Shown here: one piece after another, positions 35,741-45,163 of the stretch
Numbering within the stretch: position 1 is the stretch's first letter
How the letters are laid out: each line of letters starts with the position of its first letter
Source of the DNA: Kiloniella litopenaei
GTDB taxonomy: Bacteria > Pseudomonadota > Alphaproteobacteria > Kiloniellales > Kiloniellaceae
Assembly: GCF_000982415.1 (NCBI RefSeq)
Contig: NZ_LANI01000002.1
Location: 124,001-188,000, forward strand
Direction of reading: 5' to 3'
Length of the DNA: 64,000 bases
Made by a program: the position numbers and the translations under genes
Notes under the pieces: model-generated
What the model was told of the DNA's origin: nothing
The model's input: the letters and a program-made list of their open reading frames with translations, nothing else
The model's database searches: none

Positions 35741-36637
35741 TCACTCTGCCGCAACCTTGTCCTGTGTCTTGAGCTCAAAATCGCTGGCATCATGACGTTC
35801 ATGCAGCTGGCTATCCAGATCACCCCAAGTACGGTTTACTTTTCTGCCACGTTGCACAGCTTCACGCTTGTCGATCTGTTTGGCCCAACGCAGCACGTTT
35901 TTGTAGCTTTCAGCTTCTAGGAATTCAGCAGCATCGTAGCTTCTGTTCATCACTAATGACCCGTACCATGACCAAATGGCAATATCAGCGATGGAATATT
36001 CATCGCCTGCCATGTATTCATTATCGTTCAGGTGTCGATCCAAAACATCAAGCTGACGCTTAACTTCCATGGTAAAACGGTCAATGCAGTATTCTATCTT
36101 GAAAGGTGCATAGGCATAAAAATGCCCAAATCCGCCACCAAGATACGGTGCACTTCCCATTTGCCAGAAAAGCCATGACAAACATTCTGTACGTTTTGCT
36201 GGATCTTTCGGTAATAACGCGTCAAATTTTTCTGCCAAATAAAGCAAGATAGCGCCTGATTCAAAAACCCGTGTAGGTGTTTCGGTCGTAGTATCAAGCA
36301 ACGCAGGAATTTTAGAATTAGGGTTAACATCCACAAATCCGCTGGAAAACTGATCACCATCGCCAATCTTGATCAAATAGGCGTCGTATTCAGCCCCTGT
36401 ATGCCCCATGCTTAACAGTTCTTCCAACATGATCGTCACTTTGATCCCATTTGGCGTTGCCAGGGAATAAAGCTGCAAAGGATGTTTTCCAACTGGCAAG
36501 GCTTTGTCGTGGGTCGACCCGGCAATCGGGCGGTTGATACTGGCCCATTCACCGCCATTTTTGCTATCCCACTTCCATACTTTTGGTGGGGTATAGTCTG
36601 CGGGATGGTTCTCGGGATTAGTCGCAGAATTGCTCAT
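35741..36637 (-). CDS. yghU: YghU-type (Nu-class) glutathione S-transferase
   Basis: 298 residues, the family length. A long N-terminal arm (YTPPKVWKWDSKNGGEWASINRPIAGSTHDKALPVG, about 15-50) is specific to YghU/YfcG relatives; the thioredoxin domain follows (LQLYSLATPNGIKVTIMLEEL; T-P-N-G replaces a catalytic Cys/Ser) with V-N-P-N-S-K-I-P-A-L and E-S-G-A-I-L-L-Y-L for glutathione binding, then the all-helical domain. These enzymes act as disulfide reductases on glutathionyl substrates. Ribosome site aaggaa. Monocistronic. Confidence 0.93.
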   Translation of the reverse strand: MSNSATNPENHPADYTPPKVWKWDSKNGGEWASINRPIAGSTHDKALPVGKHPLQLYSLATPNGIKVTIMLEELLSMGHTGAEYDAYLIKIGDGDQFSSGFVDVNPNSKIPALLDTTTETPTRVFESGAILLYLAEKFDALLPKDPAKRTECLSWLFWQMGSAPYLGGGFGHFYAYAPFKIEYCIDRFTMEVKRQLDVLDRHLNDNEYMAGDEYSIADIAIWSWYGSLVMNRSYDAAEFLEAESYKNVLRWAKQIDKREAVQRGRKVNRTWGDLDSQLHERHDASDFELKTQDKVAAE

Positions 36638-37141
36638 TGAATTTCCTTACCAGATTTTTATTACTAATAATTATAACCCATGGGAAAGGGCACTGACGAT
36701 GGTATGATCAAAGCATATAATTGATTGCCCCCTAAGTCAGGGCGCAAACTAGCTGCTTAAATGTTTCCAAACCACTTAGCGACTGTTTCTTCTTTTTCAA
36801 GAACCCCCGCTTGCGATAATACCATAAGACAAGAAAACTGTACGTTGGGTAATGGAAAATTATACTTGTATCAACATTATATTGGGATCAACAAAAGACT
36901 TCCCAGAACAAAAGAACTCCGGAACAGAATGGTGCCAGAACAGAGCACGGCTCTTCCAGACAATTTCATCAGCATTCTCACCTTTTTGCATAACAGTACT
37001 TAACGCTTTTATCGTCTTGTTAAATACGCTAGATCAATATCGGCATATAAAATAAAGCTGAACATGATATTGTGGGACAAGGCACAGCAAAGGCCCTTAC
37101 ATCTCGCGCCCCAATTAGCCGTAATATCCTAAGGACCCGTT
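36638..37141. other. intergenic region, no gene seen
   Basis: 504 bp. Loose repeats of cagaacaaaag/ccggaacagaatg/ccagaacagag (36902-36948) resemble the degenerate tandem repeats elsewhere. The aaggacccgtt before the HAD gene is its ribosome site. Confidence 0.4.
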
Positions 37142-38059
37142 TTGAAACTCTTTATCTCTGATCTCGACTTCACCCTTTTGGATACTGTTGGTGACTTACC
37201 CAGAAGCTCGGCTCTGCGCCTGAACAGACTAATAGATACGGGTGTGCACTTTACCATCGCGACAGCACGGGCAACCCCATCAATAAAGCACTTGATGGAA
37301 GGCGTGAACCTAAGGCTACCGATCATAGAACTCAACGGGGCGATTATAAGGGACCTCAACACAGATCACATTCTTGACCACAAAGGTCTGGGTCTGAACG
37401 ATGCCAGCAAGGCCTTTGATTGTTTCCAGGAAGTTGGACTAACACCTTTTGTGTCAGGGCTGAAAGGGGACGCGACACCTCTCTATTTTCCTGAATTGAA
37501 GAACAAAGGCATGCAGTGGTTTCACGATGAAAAAATCATCCGCCAAGACCCTCGATTGTCCGAATTGCCCGCCAATTTGTTCGCCCATCCTCTAGTTACC
37601 GATCCTACCAATAGTTCTCTGGCCTTGCCACACGGTGCGGCTCAGACAACAGGGGCAAACCCTTTTTTAGATGATGTTCTTTGTTTTGTTTACCTCGGCA
37701 CAAAAAAAGAAATCTTCACAATTAAAAATTTGATTGAAGAAAAATTACCTCACCTGCTGATTACGCTTTACCCCAATCACTATATCGGCGGTTGGGAAAT
37801 CGTTATTTCAGCAGCCCAAGCCAATAAAGGTTTCGCGATAAAATCTCTGTTGGGGCACATAGAACAACATCACAACTTGCTGATTAAAGAAACCACCGCT
37901 TTTGGGGACAGCTCGAACGATCTGGAAATGTTGCGTAGCGTCACCACACCGATCGCTGTTGCCAACGCCACGACAGAGATCAAAGCCCATGCCCACGAAA
38001 TCATTGGGCATCACAGCGAAGAAGCCGTGCTCAGCTACATAGAAGCATTATATACCTAG
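37142..38059 (+). CDS. HAD-superfamily Cof-type phosphatase
   Basis: 305 residues from a TTG start with aagga 8 bp upstream. Motif I is LFISDLDFTLLDT (nucleophile Asp6 and Asp8; Phe replaces the usual Gly of DxDGT), motif II TIATARATP, motif III Lys in NKGFAIKSLL, motif IV TAFGDSSNDLEML. A C2B-type cap lies between motifs II and III, as in Cof/YbiV enzymes that dephosphorylate sugar phosphates, flavin precursors or phospholipid heads. Substrate not assignable. Monocistronic. Confidence 0.9.
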   Translation: MKLFISDLDFTLLDTVGDLPRSSALRLNRLIDTGVHFTIATARATPSIKHLMEGVNLRLPIIELNGAIIRDLNTDHILDHKGLGLNDASKAFDCFQEVGLTPFVSGLKGDATPLYFPELKNKGMQWFHDEKIIRQDPRLSELPANLFAHPLVTDPTNSSLALPHGAAQTTGANPFLDDVLCFVYLGTKKEIFTIKNLIEEKLPHLLITLYPNHYIGGWEIVISAAQANKGFAIKSLLGHIEQHHNLLIKETTAFGDSSNDLEMLRSVTTPIAVANATTEIKAHAHEIIGHHSEEAVLSYIEALYT

Positions 38060-38611
38060 GCACCGTCTTTTTAACCTCTACCTCCTTTTTAGGCCTTATT
38101 CCTCAAGCAAATCCGGATATAATTCTGAACCCAACCAATTCGGGGGCTCTCTCCTCGATTTTTAAAGCCTTCATCATGTCAGACAACACAATCAAAGAAT
38201 GCAATCAAAATTGTGGTACGATTCTATTTTCAAGATCTGCTCATCACGATGACCTGTCTTCCCTTTTCAGCTTGAAAAAACAGGCCTTTGGGGCAGAATC
38301 TTTAACCTTTTATTAGCCATAAAGTCACCATTTTGTGATAGCGACACAGCCATAGCGAACATTAAATCCGGCCTTAACAACCAAAAAAATAAATAAATTC
38401 AATAGCTTTCAAAGCAATCCCACGAGAAACATACCCCACCTCTATCCCGCAGAAAATGTCGGTTTTGTGACATGCACTTTCTGCATATCGGCGTTGTAGG
38501 AATGCCACTCGTAAAAATAAATCACTGGGACTATATCTTTGGCTATCGGACGAACACGATAATTCGCGAAGCGTCTAAACTTTATTTACCTACTGTTTAG
38601 GAGTTAGAACA
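38060..38611. other. intergenic region before DUF1127 gene
   Basis: 552 bp, AT-rich, without a coding frame or clear terminator. Must contain the promoter of the DUF1127 gene, whose ribosome site taggag lies before 38612. A small RNA cannot be excluded. Confidence 0.35.
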
Positions 38612-38839
38612 ATGGCAACAGTAACATTCACAGAAACACTTCCTGTAAACCCAACTGCAACTTATGCAGAACGCATTGGTTTTGCCCTTGGTAACCTTTT
38701 TGTTTCCGCGTTTGACGCCATTGAAAATTACAAGCTTCGCCGGGAAACACTTATCGCGCTTGAAAACTGCAGTGATGCAACTCTTGAAGACATCGGTCTG
38801 GCACGTTGCGATATCGCCGGTATCGTTTCCAAGATCTAA
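38612..38839 (+). CDS. DUF1127 small protein
   Basis: 75 residues. The C-terminal 45 form the DUF1127 motif: NYKLRRETLIALENCSDAT then L-E-D-I-G-L-A-R-C-D-I. Such proteins bind small RNAs or tune phosphate and stress responses in alphaproteobacteria. Good ribosome site (taggag). Strong bidirectional terminator follows. Confidence 0.9.
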   Translation: MATVTFTETLPVNPTATYAERIGFALGNLFVSAFDAIENYKLRRETLIALENCSDATLEDIGLARCDIAGIVSKI

Positions 38840-38921
38840 TAGATCAAGCCGACCGTGTTCATAGAAAGTTCGCGTTTTAAACGAACCTCCCATCGTTTTT
38901 GATGCTTGTAGCTTTCTCGAT

Positions 38922-38959
38922 AAAAAGACCCCAAAGATTTGATCTTTGGGGTCTTTTTT
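38922..38959. terminator. bidirectional terminator, perfect 17-bp stem
   Basis: aaaaagaccccaaagat (38922-38938) and atctttggggtcttttt (38942-38958) are exact complements around ttg. A and T runs on both sides allow termination of DUF1127 (plus) and the PAS_5 remnant (minus). Confidence 0.95.
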
Positions 38960-39444
38960 ACGCAGTTCAACCGCCTCTGTTCCCGCCAGACGGTAAAATA
39001 ACTCTCCTGTTTCACGACTTTTCTCAACCAAGGTAATACCAGACAAATAATCCTTTAGATCAAGCGGATCAAAATCCCCGCGAGCGGGCATTTTTCGACC
39101 GTGTTTGCGTGAACAATACTCTTGATAGAAAGCTGCAATTTTCGGATCGCATTGGTCCAAAAAGCTTTCATCATAAATCTTGTTCCGTGGATGCTTTATC
39201 TCAAACATAAAGGTTGTTTCCAGCTCACAGATAAAAGAGGATATAAGGGATTATCGCCTTCAATTATTATTCTTTTGTAAAAATACAGCCATAAAATCAA
39301 GGTTCATAAAAGAAGGTGGAACAAACAAAAAGCCAGGGGATAAATAAGGACGAGGAAATAAAAACCCCAAAAAAACAATAAAGTTATAAATTGCTATTGG
39401 TCACAAAAGCTATTTCCCAACAGATAGGAGCAGACGCCATATTT

Positions 39445-39933
39445 CTATTTGTTTTGGTCGTACTGTTGCACGGAATATAACAAAATCATATTAACGTCAG
39501 TATCGTTATTCGAAAGTGGCAGAAACAAGGTTTCATCATGAATGATTTTACTGGATTTCTCTGCTTCATTGGTATGATCATAAAGGAACGTTTTATATTC
39601 TTTTACATACCTGTAATTCTCTTCGGCCTCTTCAGCCAATTCCCCATAGAATTCTTCGCGTATGCTTTTTCCAGTCGGGTCTTTTCCCCGTATTTCCACC
39701 TCTTTTGTACCGACAAGACGATAGATAAAGTCATTCGTTTCTGGCTTCACATCAACCAAGGTAATACTGGGCAAATATTCTTTCATTTCCAATGGATCAA
39801 AGTCAGAACGGGACGGCATTGATCGCCCTTGTTTTTTAGCACAATAAAAATCAAAAAAAGCGCGAATGTTTACATGACAAACGTCAAGAAAAGACTCATC
39901 ATAAATCTTGTCGGTCTTATGCTTGAGTTCCAT
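39445..39933 (-). CDS. PAS_5-domain protein
   Basis: 162 residues starting at the second of two adjacent ATGs (39933), which is better spaced from caggag. Matches the PAS_5 family of Rhodospirillales: YDESFLDVCHVNIRAFFDFYCAK, RSMPSRSDFDPLEMKEYLPSITLVDV, YRLVGTKEVEIRGKDPTG. Unlike sensor-kinase PAS domains it stands alone, so it is probably a small cytoplasmic sensor or adaptor. The complete paralogue of the truncated gene at 38597-39208. Confidence 0.85.
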   Translation of the reverse strand: MELKHKTDKIYDESFLDVCHVNIRAFFDFYCAKKQGRSMPSRSDFDPLEMKEYLPSITLVDVKPETNDFIYRLVGTKEVEIRGKDPTGKSIREEFYGELAEEAEENYRYVKEYKTFLYDHTNEAEKSSKIIHDETLFLPLSNNDTDVNMILLYSVQQYDQNK

Positions 39934-40040
39934 CATTACTCCTGATTATTCATTTCTTGTTATTCACTAAGTTTTATTTTCTGACTTTTGCTGTTTCCAC
40001 TCTTTTAACCTCATTTTACCATTTCGGCTAGACAACTCTA

Positions 40041-41636
40041 CTAGGGATCAGCAGAAAAACATAGACAGGCGCAAGTGCCCTTACCCGGTTCACTTTCGAT
40101 TTCCAGAGTACCACCATGTAATTCCATAAAGGATCGAACCAACGGCAAACCAAGTCCTGTGCCGTTCTCTGTATTGGTGGAAACATCACCAACTTGGTGG
40201 AATGGAAGCATCGCCAGACCCAAATCGGCCTTATTCATTCCAACCCCGGTGTCTTTGACCCCGATAATTTTCCTATTTTTATCATCTTGTTTAAAAAACA
40301 GTTCGATATCGCCGCCTTCCGGGGTATATTTACAGGCGTTAGACAGCAAGTTGACAATCATTTGCTTTGTCATCCTTGAATCAGCAAAGATCGTTGCATC
40401 CTCTTTCTCGGTTTTTATACTAATCGTTACCCCTCGTGTGACTGCCAAGCCCTTCATCAAACGAGCACTTTCCTCAACAATATCAGCCACACAGATCTTT
40501 TCTCTATCCAGATCCATCTTGCCTGCTTCTACTTTTGCAAGATCAAGGATATCATTGATGATGGCCAAGAGATGCTGACCACTTTCGTGTATCAGGGTCG
40601 GGTATTCTTCGTACCGTTCATTGCCAATTGCCCCGAAAATCTTTTCGGTCATCATAGATGAAAACCCGATAATTGCATTCAAGGGCGTTCGCAATTCATG
40701 GCTCATCATAGCCAGAAATTCACTTTTACTTCTGTTTGCCTGCTCGGCCAGGACTTGCGCCTTTAAAGCATCGGCATGTGATTTTTTCATGGCTTTTGCA
40801 ACGGTCGCAAGCTGTTCGTTTGCCTGGGACATTTCATCCCGGAATTGCTTTTCAACCGTTATATCGCGCCGCAGATTAACGAACCCAACCCCGGGAATTC
40901 GCATCTCACTCACCATATGCCAACCGACGCCGGTGTTTTGTTCAAAAGGGCCATCAGGCGGGTTATGCAAACGTTTCAAGCGTTTTTCAAGATATGCTTC
41001 GGGATCAGAAACACTAAGGGGATCAGTAATAACACCCGGGGCCTTCATGGTCAGCTTGACGACATCAAGATAGTGTTTCCCGACCATTTCTTCCAACGGC
41101 GGCATGTAGGAAAAAATCTGACGATATGCTTTGTTAAAATACATCAAACGATCGTCAATATCATAGACGATCATAGCATCGGGCATATGTTCAACTGCCA
41201 ACCTTAATAATGCCCCGATCTTTAGCAACTTTTGGTCGTGCGACACTGGGGACAAGGTCACGATTTGCTGTGCACAACCACCGATTTCAAGACGACCAGA
41301 CGATACATGACAGAAAATAGACTGTCCATTTGCATGCCGCAAAGTAACTTCGTCCTTAGCCACACACCAAGGGTTAATCACTTTTCTGTTACTGCTATCT
41401 TTTTCGTTAGAAATACGGGATGTATCAGAAGGGCAAGGGGAAACATCTATTAATTCATCAGGGGTTAATGCCTGTAACTCATCACGGGTATACCCCAGCA
41501 TTTCCAGAGCGCGAGAGTTTGCATCAAGAAAAGACAAACAGTCATCTGAAAGCACCAGAATAGCAGCTTCCAGCCTGTCTGACTGATTTGTTTCTGCAAT
41601 CCCCCCCAAATCAGGTCCCTTGATTTCTACTGACAT
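40041..41636 (-). CDS. cytosolic PAS-PAS histidine kinase
   Basis: 531 residues, no membrane helix. First PAS about 20-135 (ILVLSDDCLSFLDANSRALEMLGYT), second PAS_7-type PAS about 145-270 (MIVYDIDDRLMYFNKAYRQIF), a coiled coil (about 265-300), HisKA with His313 in MMSHELRTPLNA, HATPase with VNLLSNACKYTPEGG and NGTGLGLPLVRSFM. No receiver, so it needs an external response regulator; none is adjacent. The HisKA-HATPase core resembles the ones at 31756 and 49945. Confidence 0.93.
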   Translation of the reverse strand: MSVEIKGPDLGGIAETNQSDRLEAAILVLSDDCLSFLDANSRALEMLGYTRDELQALTPDELIDVSPCPSDTSRISNEKDSSNRKVINPWCVAKDEVTLRHANGQSIFCHVSSGRLEIGGCAQQIVTLSPVSHDQKLLKIGALLRLAVEHMPDAMIVYDIDDRLMYFNKAYRQIFSYMPPLEEMVGKHYLDVVKLTMKAPGVITDPLSVSDPEAYLEKRLKRLHNPPDGPFEQNTGVGWHMVSEMRIPGVGFVNLRRDITVEKQFRDEMSQANEQLATVAKAMKKSHADALKAQVLAEQANRSKSEFLAMMSHELRTPLNAIIGFSSMMTEKIFGAIGNERYEEYPTLIHESGQHLLAIINDILDLAKVEAGKMDLDREKICVADIVEESARLMKGLAVTRGVTISIKTEKEDATIFADSRMTKQMIVNLLSNACKYTPEGGDIELFFKQDDKNRKIIGVKDTGVGMNKADLGLAMLPFHQVGDVSTNTENGTGLGLPLVRSFMELHGGTLEIESEPGKGTCACLCFSADP

Positions 41637-41996
41637 CCCCTAAACCTACTCACCTTTTGCCAGCATTTGACATTACATTCCTTAACTTCGGAACGAAACA
41701 CAAACGACATATCTTGTCCATACAACTTGTTGTGAAGCAAATCTAACACAAAACAACCTAAACAACTCTTAATCTCAACGATAAGAAGTATCAGAGTTTG
41801 ATTTTGGTATTTCGCATAGCTTGCCCGCCCCCCCAGAAATCCGGCACATCCCACCACAAGGTTGATACTCAAAGCGTTTCCAAAAAATAAATTTAAGTAA
41901 TAATTTCAATGGAAACAAACAAATCACTCACAACACACAATTAGGTAAAAGAAAAATTTAATCTTTTCCCCCTAGGCTTTGATATCAACGGAATAA
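41637..41996. other. divergent promoter region between kinase and binding-protein genes
   Basis: 360 bp. A long-spaced inverted repeat gtttcca/tggaaac (41876-41882 and 41910-41916) may be an operator. No gene. Confidence 0.35.
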
Positions 41997-43037
41997 ATGC
42001 AGATCAATGGCAATAACATGACCAGGTTTTCAATGTTCTATACAACATTTTCACGACATAAATCCTTTCCTTTTTCGGGGCGATTACTTCGTGCAACGTT
42101 TTTTTTGTTGATAACAATTTTCTTTTTCCCCGCTTTTGCAAAGGCATCTGTTCCGGAAAGCAAAGATCCTATCAGGATTATTTTGAACAACTGGACCAGC
42201 CAGATTGTTATGGCAAAAATTTATGGGAAAATCCTTGAAGCAAAAGGCTATGAAGTTGAATACAAGGAACTAACGACCAAAGATCAATGGGCCAGACTTC
42301 ACCGCGGCCTTGAACACGTTCAGGTTGAAGTGTGGGAAGGCACCATGGCCGAAGATCTAGAACGGGTAAGAGCCAAAGGACAAATAGTCGAGGTCAGTGA
42401 TCATGATGCGAAAACACGCGAAGAATGGTGGTATCCCAGCTACGTTGAAGAACTTTGTCCCGGATTACCAGATTGGAAAGCCCTGAAGAAATGTGCATCA
42501 CTGTTTTCAGATAGCACAACAGCTCCCCGTGGAAGGTATGTTGCGGGACCTTGGGAAAAGCCAGAAAAAGCGCGGATAAGGGCACTTGAAATGGACTTCA
42601 CAGTGCGTCCTGTTAAACAGGCTGACGACCTATGGGTTGAACTGGAAAAATCCTATCAAAAGAAAGAACCGATTGTGCTTTTTAACTGGAGCCCCAACTG
42701 GGTTGAAGACCGGTTCGAAGGCAAATTCATTGAATTCCCCAATTATAGCGCAGAGTGTGAAACGAACCCCGCCTGGGGCGTTAACTCTGAACGTATCCAC
42801 GATTGTGGGAACCCAAAAGATGGCTGGCTCAAGAAAGTTGCTTGGGTGAAAATGGAACAGACTTGGCCTTGTGCCTATGGTGTCCTCAGCGACATGAACT
42901 TTACAAATGCCATGATTAGCAAGGTTTCGGCCCTGGTAGATGCCGATGGTATGACCTATGACCAGGCAGCGGATCGCTGGTTAAAAGAAAATCATTCATT
43001 ACAGAATTCATGGGGTCAGCATAGTTGTGGGAAATAA
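41997..43037 (+). CDS. periplasmic glycine betaine/proline-type substrate-binding protein
   Basis: Up to 346 residues (alternative ATGs at codons 8 and 12). Signal peptide ends near AFAKA (about residue 49); mature protein has OpuAC/ProX hallmarks: IILNNWTSQIVMAKIYGKILEAKGY, EVWEGTMAEDLERV, and an aromatic-rich VLFNWSPNWVEDRF that would box a quaternary amine. No permease or ATPase gene follows; instead a membrane hybrid kinase starts 64 bp downstream in the same direction. It is therefore likely the periplasmic ligand sensor for that kinase. Confidence 0.88.
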   Translation: MQINGNNMTRFSMFYTTFSRHKSFPFSGRLLRATFFLLITIFFFPAFAKASVPESKDPIRIILNNWTSQIVMAKIYGKILEAKGYEVEYKELTTKDQWARLHRGLEHVQVEVWEGTMAEDLERVRAKGQIVEVSDHDAKTREEWWYPSYVEELCPGLPDWKALKKCASLFSDSTTAPRGRYVAGPWEKPEKARIRALEMDFTVRPVKQADDLWVELEKSYQKKEPIVLFNWSPNWVEDRFEGKFIEFPNYSAECETNPAWGVNSERIHDCGNPKDGWLKKVAWVKMEQTWPCAYGVLSDMNFTNAMISKVSALVDADGMTYDQAADRWLKENHSLQNSWGQHSCGK

Positions 43038-43101
43038 CCGGAACCTCGTGACGACATCAGAATCTTTCACCAGTAAATGCATTGTATTTTGAGCAGATAA
43101 C

Positions 43102-45117
43102 GTGAGCGCAAAAGACCTACAGCCCCCAAAGGTTCAAAAACGACTTGCGACCAAGGTCGCCAGATCAGTCATTCTTGTCGCCCTTGTTATTGGATTGATG
43201 ATGAGCACTATCGTCGCCTATCTGGATCTGCAAGAAACGAACGACAGTTTCAGAAAAACGGTCGAACAGGTCATAAAAACTGCACACGAGCCAGCAGCAA
43301 GGTCGGCCTATAACGTCAATGATGAATTGGCGGGCGAAGTTGCAAACGGTCTTATGGAATATGATTCCTTGATATCAGTGACAATTCTGGATGACCTGCA
43401 TAATACACTGACCAGTCGATCCCGTGTCCTGGAAACCTCGCCCCATCGCTGGATAGCCGACGAGGGATTTGGCGGGTTACAATCTTTTGAAATAGAACTG
43501 CGCACCATTGATGATCCCGAAGTAAAGGCCGGCTATCTTCAGGTCATTGCCGATCCCATAGGTGTCGCAGAAGAATTTGTGCAACGGGTCACACTCGAAG
43601 CCTTGGTGATTATCCTGCAGAGCTTAATAATCGCAGGGATATTCTCGCTGATCTTTTATCGCCTTTTAATCGGCCCACTGCAAAATATCTCTCATGCGCT
43701 TGCGACAACTGATCCAGATAATCCCCTGCAATCACAACTGAATGTTCCCAAGACAAATCAGGGCGATGAGCTTTATGTTCTGGCGGAATCAGGGAACCGC
43801 CTTTTACAGTCAATCGCAAAGCGTACCCAGGAACGCGATACGGCCGAGGCAGACCTTAGAAAAGCTGCCCAAACTTTGGAACAACGTATCGTAGACAGAA
43901 CTGTAGAGTTGGCCAAACAATTTGAAGCCGCAAAAGCTGCCAGCAAAGCCAAGCAAGAATTTCTTGCTTCCATGAGTCACGAAATACGCACCCCTATGGC
44001 AGGCGTACTCGGCTTGGCCGACATGTTACTGGATGACGATATAACGCCAGATACACGCGAAAAAGTAGAAAAGATGAAAGAGACAACTCAATCGTTGCTC
44101 GTTATCATCAATGACATACTTGATCTATCAAAAATTGATTCAGGTAAGCTCAAGCTGGAAAATATAGATTATCGGTTACGGCATGAGCTATATAAAGCAA
44201 TAGAAGTGGTAGAACAGTCAGCACAACAAAAATCACTGAAACTGAATATTCAGATTGATGATGATATTCCAAATAATTTACATGGTGATCCCAATCGACT
44301 GCGACAGGTTCTAATCAACCTGTTGGGAAATGCGATTAAGTTTACAGAAAAAGGCCACGTTACCCTTTCCGCCCAACAAACAGTTCACGAAAATGACAAT
44401 CGGTTTCTGATTATTAGCGTTACAGATACCGGTATTGGCATCCCTAAAGACCGCCTCAAAGATATCTTTGATGAATTTACCCAGGCTGACGCGTCGATTT
44501 CACGACGATACGCAGGAACGGGTTTGGGGCTCGCGATTTCAAAACGCTTGGTCGATATCTTGGACGGAAGCATTTCAGTATCATCCGAAGAAAACAAAGG
44601 TACTGTTTTTACCGTCAAACTTCCCCTTAAAAAATCTGACGATACCGCAGCACCCCCGGCAGAGAAAAAAGTTGCGGCCCTATACGAAGCTCAACGCAGT
44701 CTGTCTATCTTGGCCGTTGATGATAATCCTCTCAATTTACGCATTGTCTCAGTCCTAATGGCTAAATATGGCCATGTTGTCAGACAAGCAGATACCGGGA
44801 AAAAAGCGATCGACATTCTATCTGATCCAGCACTTGCCCCTGTCCCGGACCTTATTCTTATGGATATTCGTATGCCGGAAATGAGCGGCCCCGAGGCAAC
44901 AGAAATCATTCGGGGTTTTGACAACAATATTGCCAACGTTCCCATTATCGCCCTGACAGCGGACGTTGTTGAAGAACATGTAAAAGAATTTATGGATGCA
45001 GGCATGAACGGATTTGTTGCCAAACCCATAAATCCGGGTGTACTTCTTGAAGAAATCAACAACGTTATGCTGGAAAAAATTCACGAACCAGTCGTTGAAA
45101 AAGAACAAAGTGCATGA
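43102..45117 (+). CDS. membrane hybrid histidine kinase (periplasmic sensor-HisKA-HATPase-REC)
   Basis: 671 residues from a GTG start. TM1 about 18-40, a periplasmic domain of about 130 residues, TM2 about 175-195, then a HAMP-like linker and coiled coil (about 200-275). HisKA His293 in SMSHEIRTPMAG, HATPase with VLINLLGNAIKFT and YAGTGLGLAISKRL, receiver with Asp588 in LILMDIRMPEMSG. Likely senses through the binding protein encoded just upstream, like LuxQ or TorS, but this partner role is inferred from order only. Followed by another hybrid kinase 46 bp downstream. Confidence 0.93.
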   Translation: MSAKDLQPPKVQKRLATKVARSVILVALVIGLMMSTIVAYLDLQETNDSFRKTVEQVIKTAHEPAARSAYNVNDELAGEVANGLMEYDSLISVTILDDLHNTLTSRSRVLETSPHRWIADEGFGGLQSFEIELRTIDDPEVKAGYLQVIADPIGVAEEFVQRVTLEALVIILQSLIIAGIFSLIFYRLLIGPLQNISHALATTDPDNPLQSQLNVPKTNQGDELYVLAESGNRLLQSIAKRTQERDTAEADLRKAAQTLEQRIVDRTVELAKQFEAAKAASKAKQEFLASMSHEIRTPMAGVLGLADMLLDDDITPDTREKVEKMKETTQSLLVIINDILDLSKIDSGKLKLENIDYRLRHELYKAIEVVEQSAQQKSLKLNIQIDDDIPNNLHGDPNRLRQVLINLLGNAIKFTEKGHVTLSAQQTVHENDNRFLIISVTDTGIGIPKDRLKDIFDEFTQADASISRRYAGTGLGLAISKRLVDILDGSISVSSEENKGTVFTVKLPLKKSDDTAAPPAEKKVAALYEAQRSLSILAVDDNPLNLRIVSVLMAKYGHVVRQADTGKKAIDILSDPALAPVPDLILMDIRMPEMSGPEATEIIRGFDNNIANVPIIALTADVVEEHVKEFMDAGMNGFVAKPINPGVLLEEINNVMLEKIHEPVVEKEQSA

Positions 45118-45163
45118 ACAGGTATTAACCGTGCCTTAATCACAGCGCCCTAGGATATGCTAT

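Larger units (their letters stand above)
38597..39208 (-). pseudogene. PAS_5-domain protein gene, truncated at its 3' end
   Basis: The first 85-90 codons (EIKHPRNKIYDESFLDQC ... FYRLAGTEAVELRKKDPKDQ) match the neighbouring intact gene at 39445-39933 closely. After KKDP the reading frame runs through the terminator at 38922-38959 and then antisense through the whole DUF1127 gene, so codons after about residue 90 are not PAS_5-derived. Paralogue length is about 162. This looks like a tandem duplicate whose 3' half was deleted or replaced by the terminator/DUF1127 segment. The truncated protein might still be made. Confidence 0.7.
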
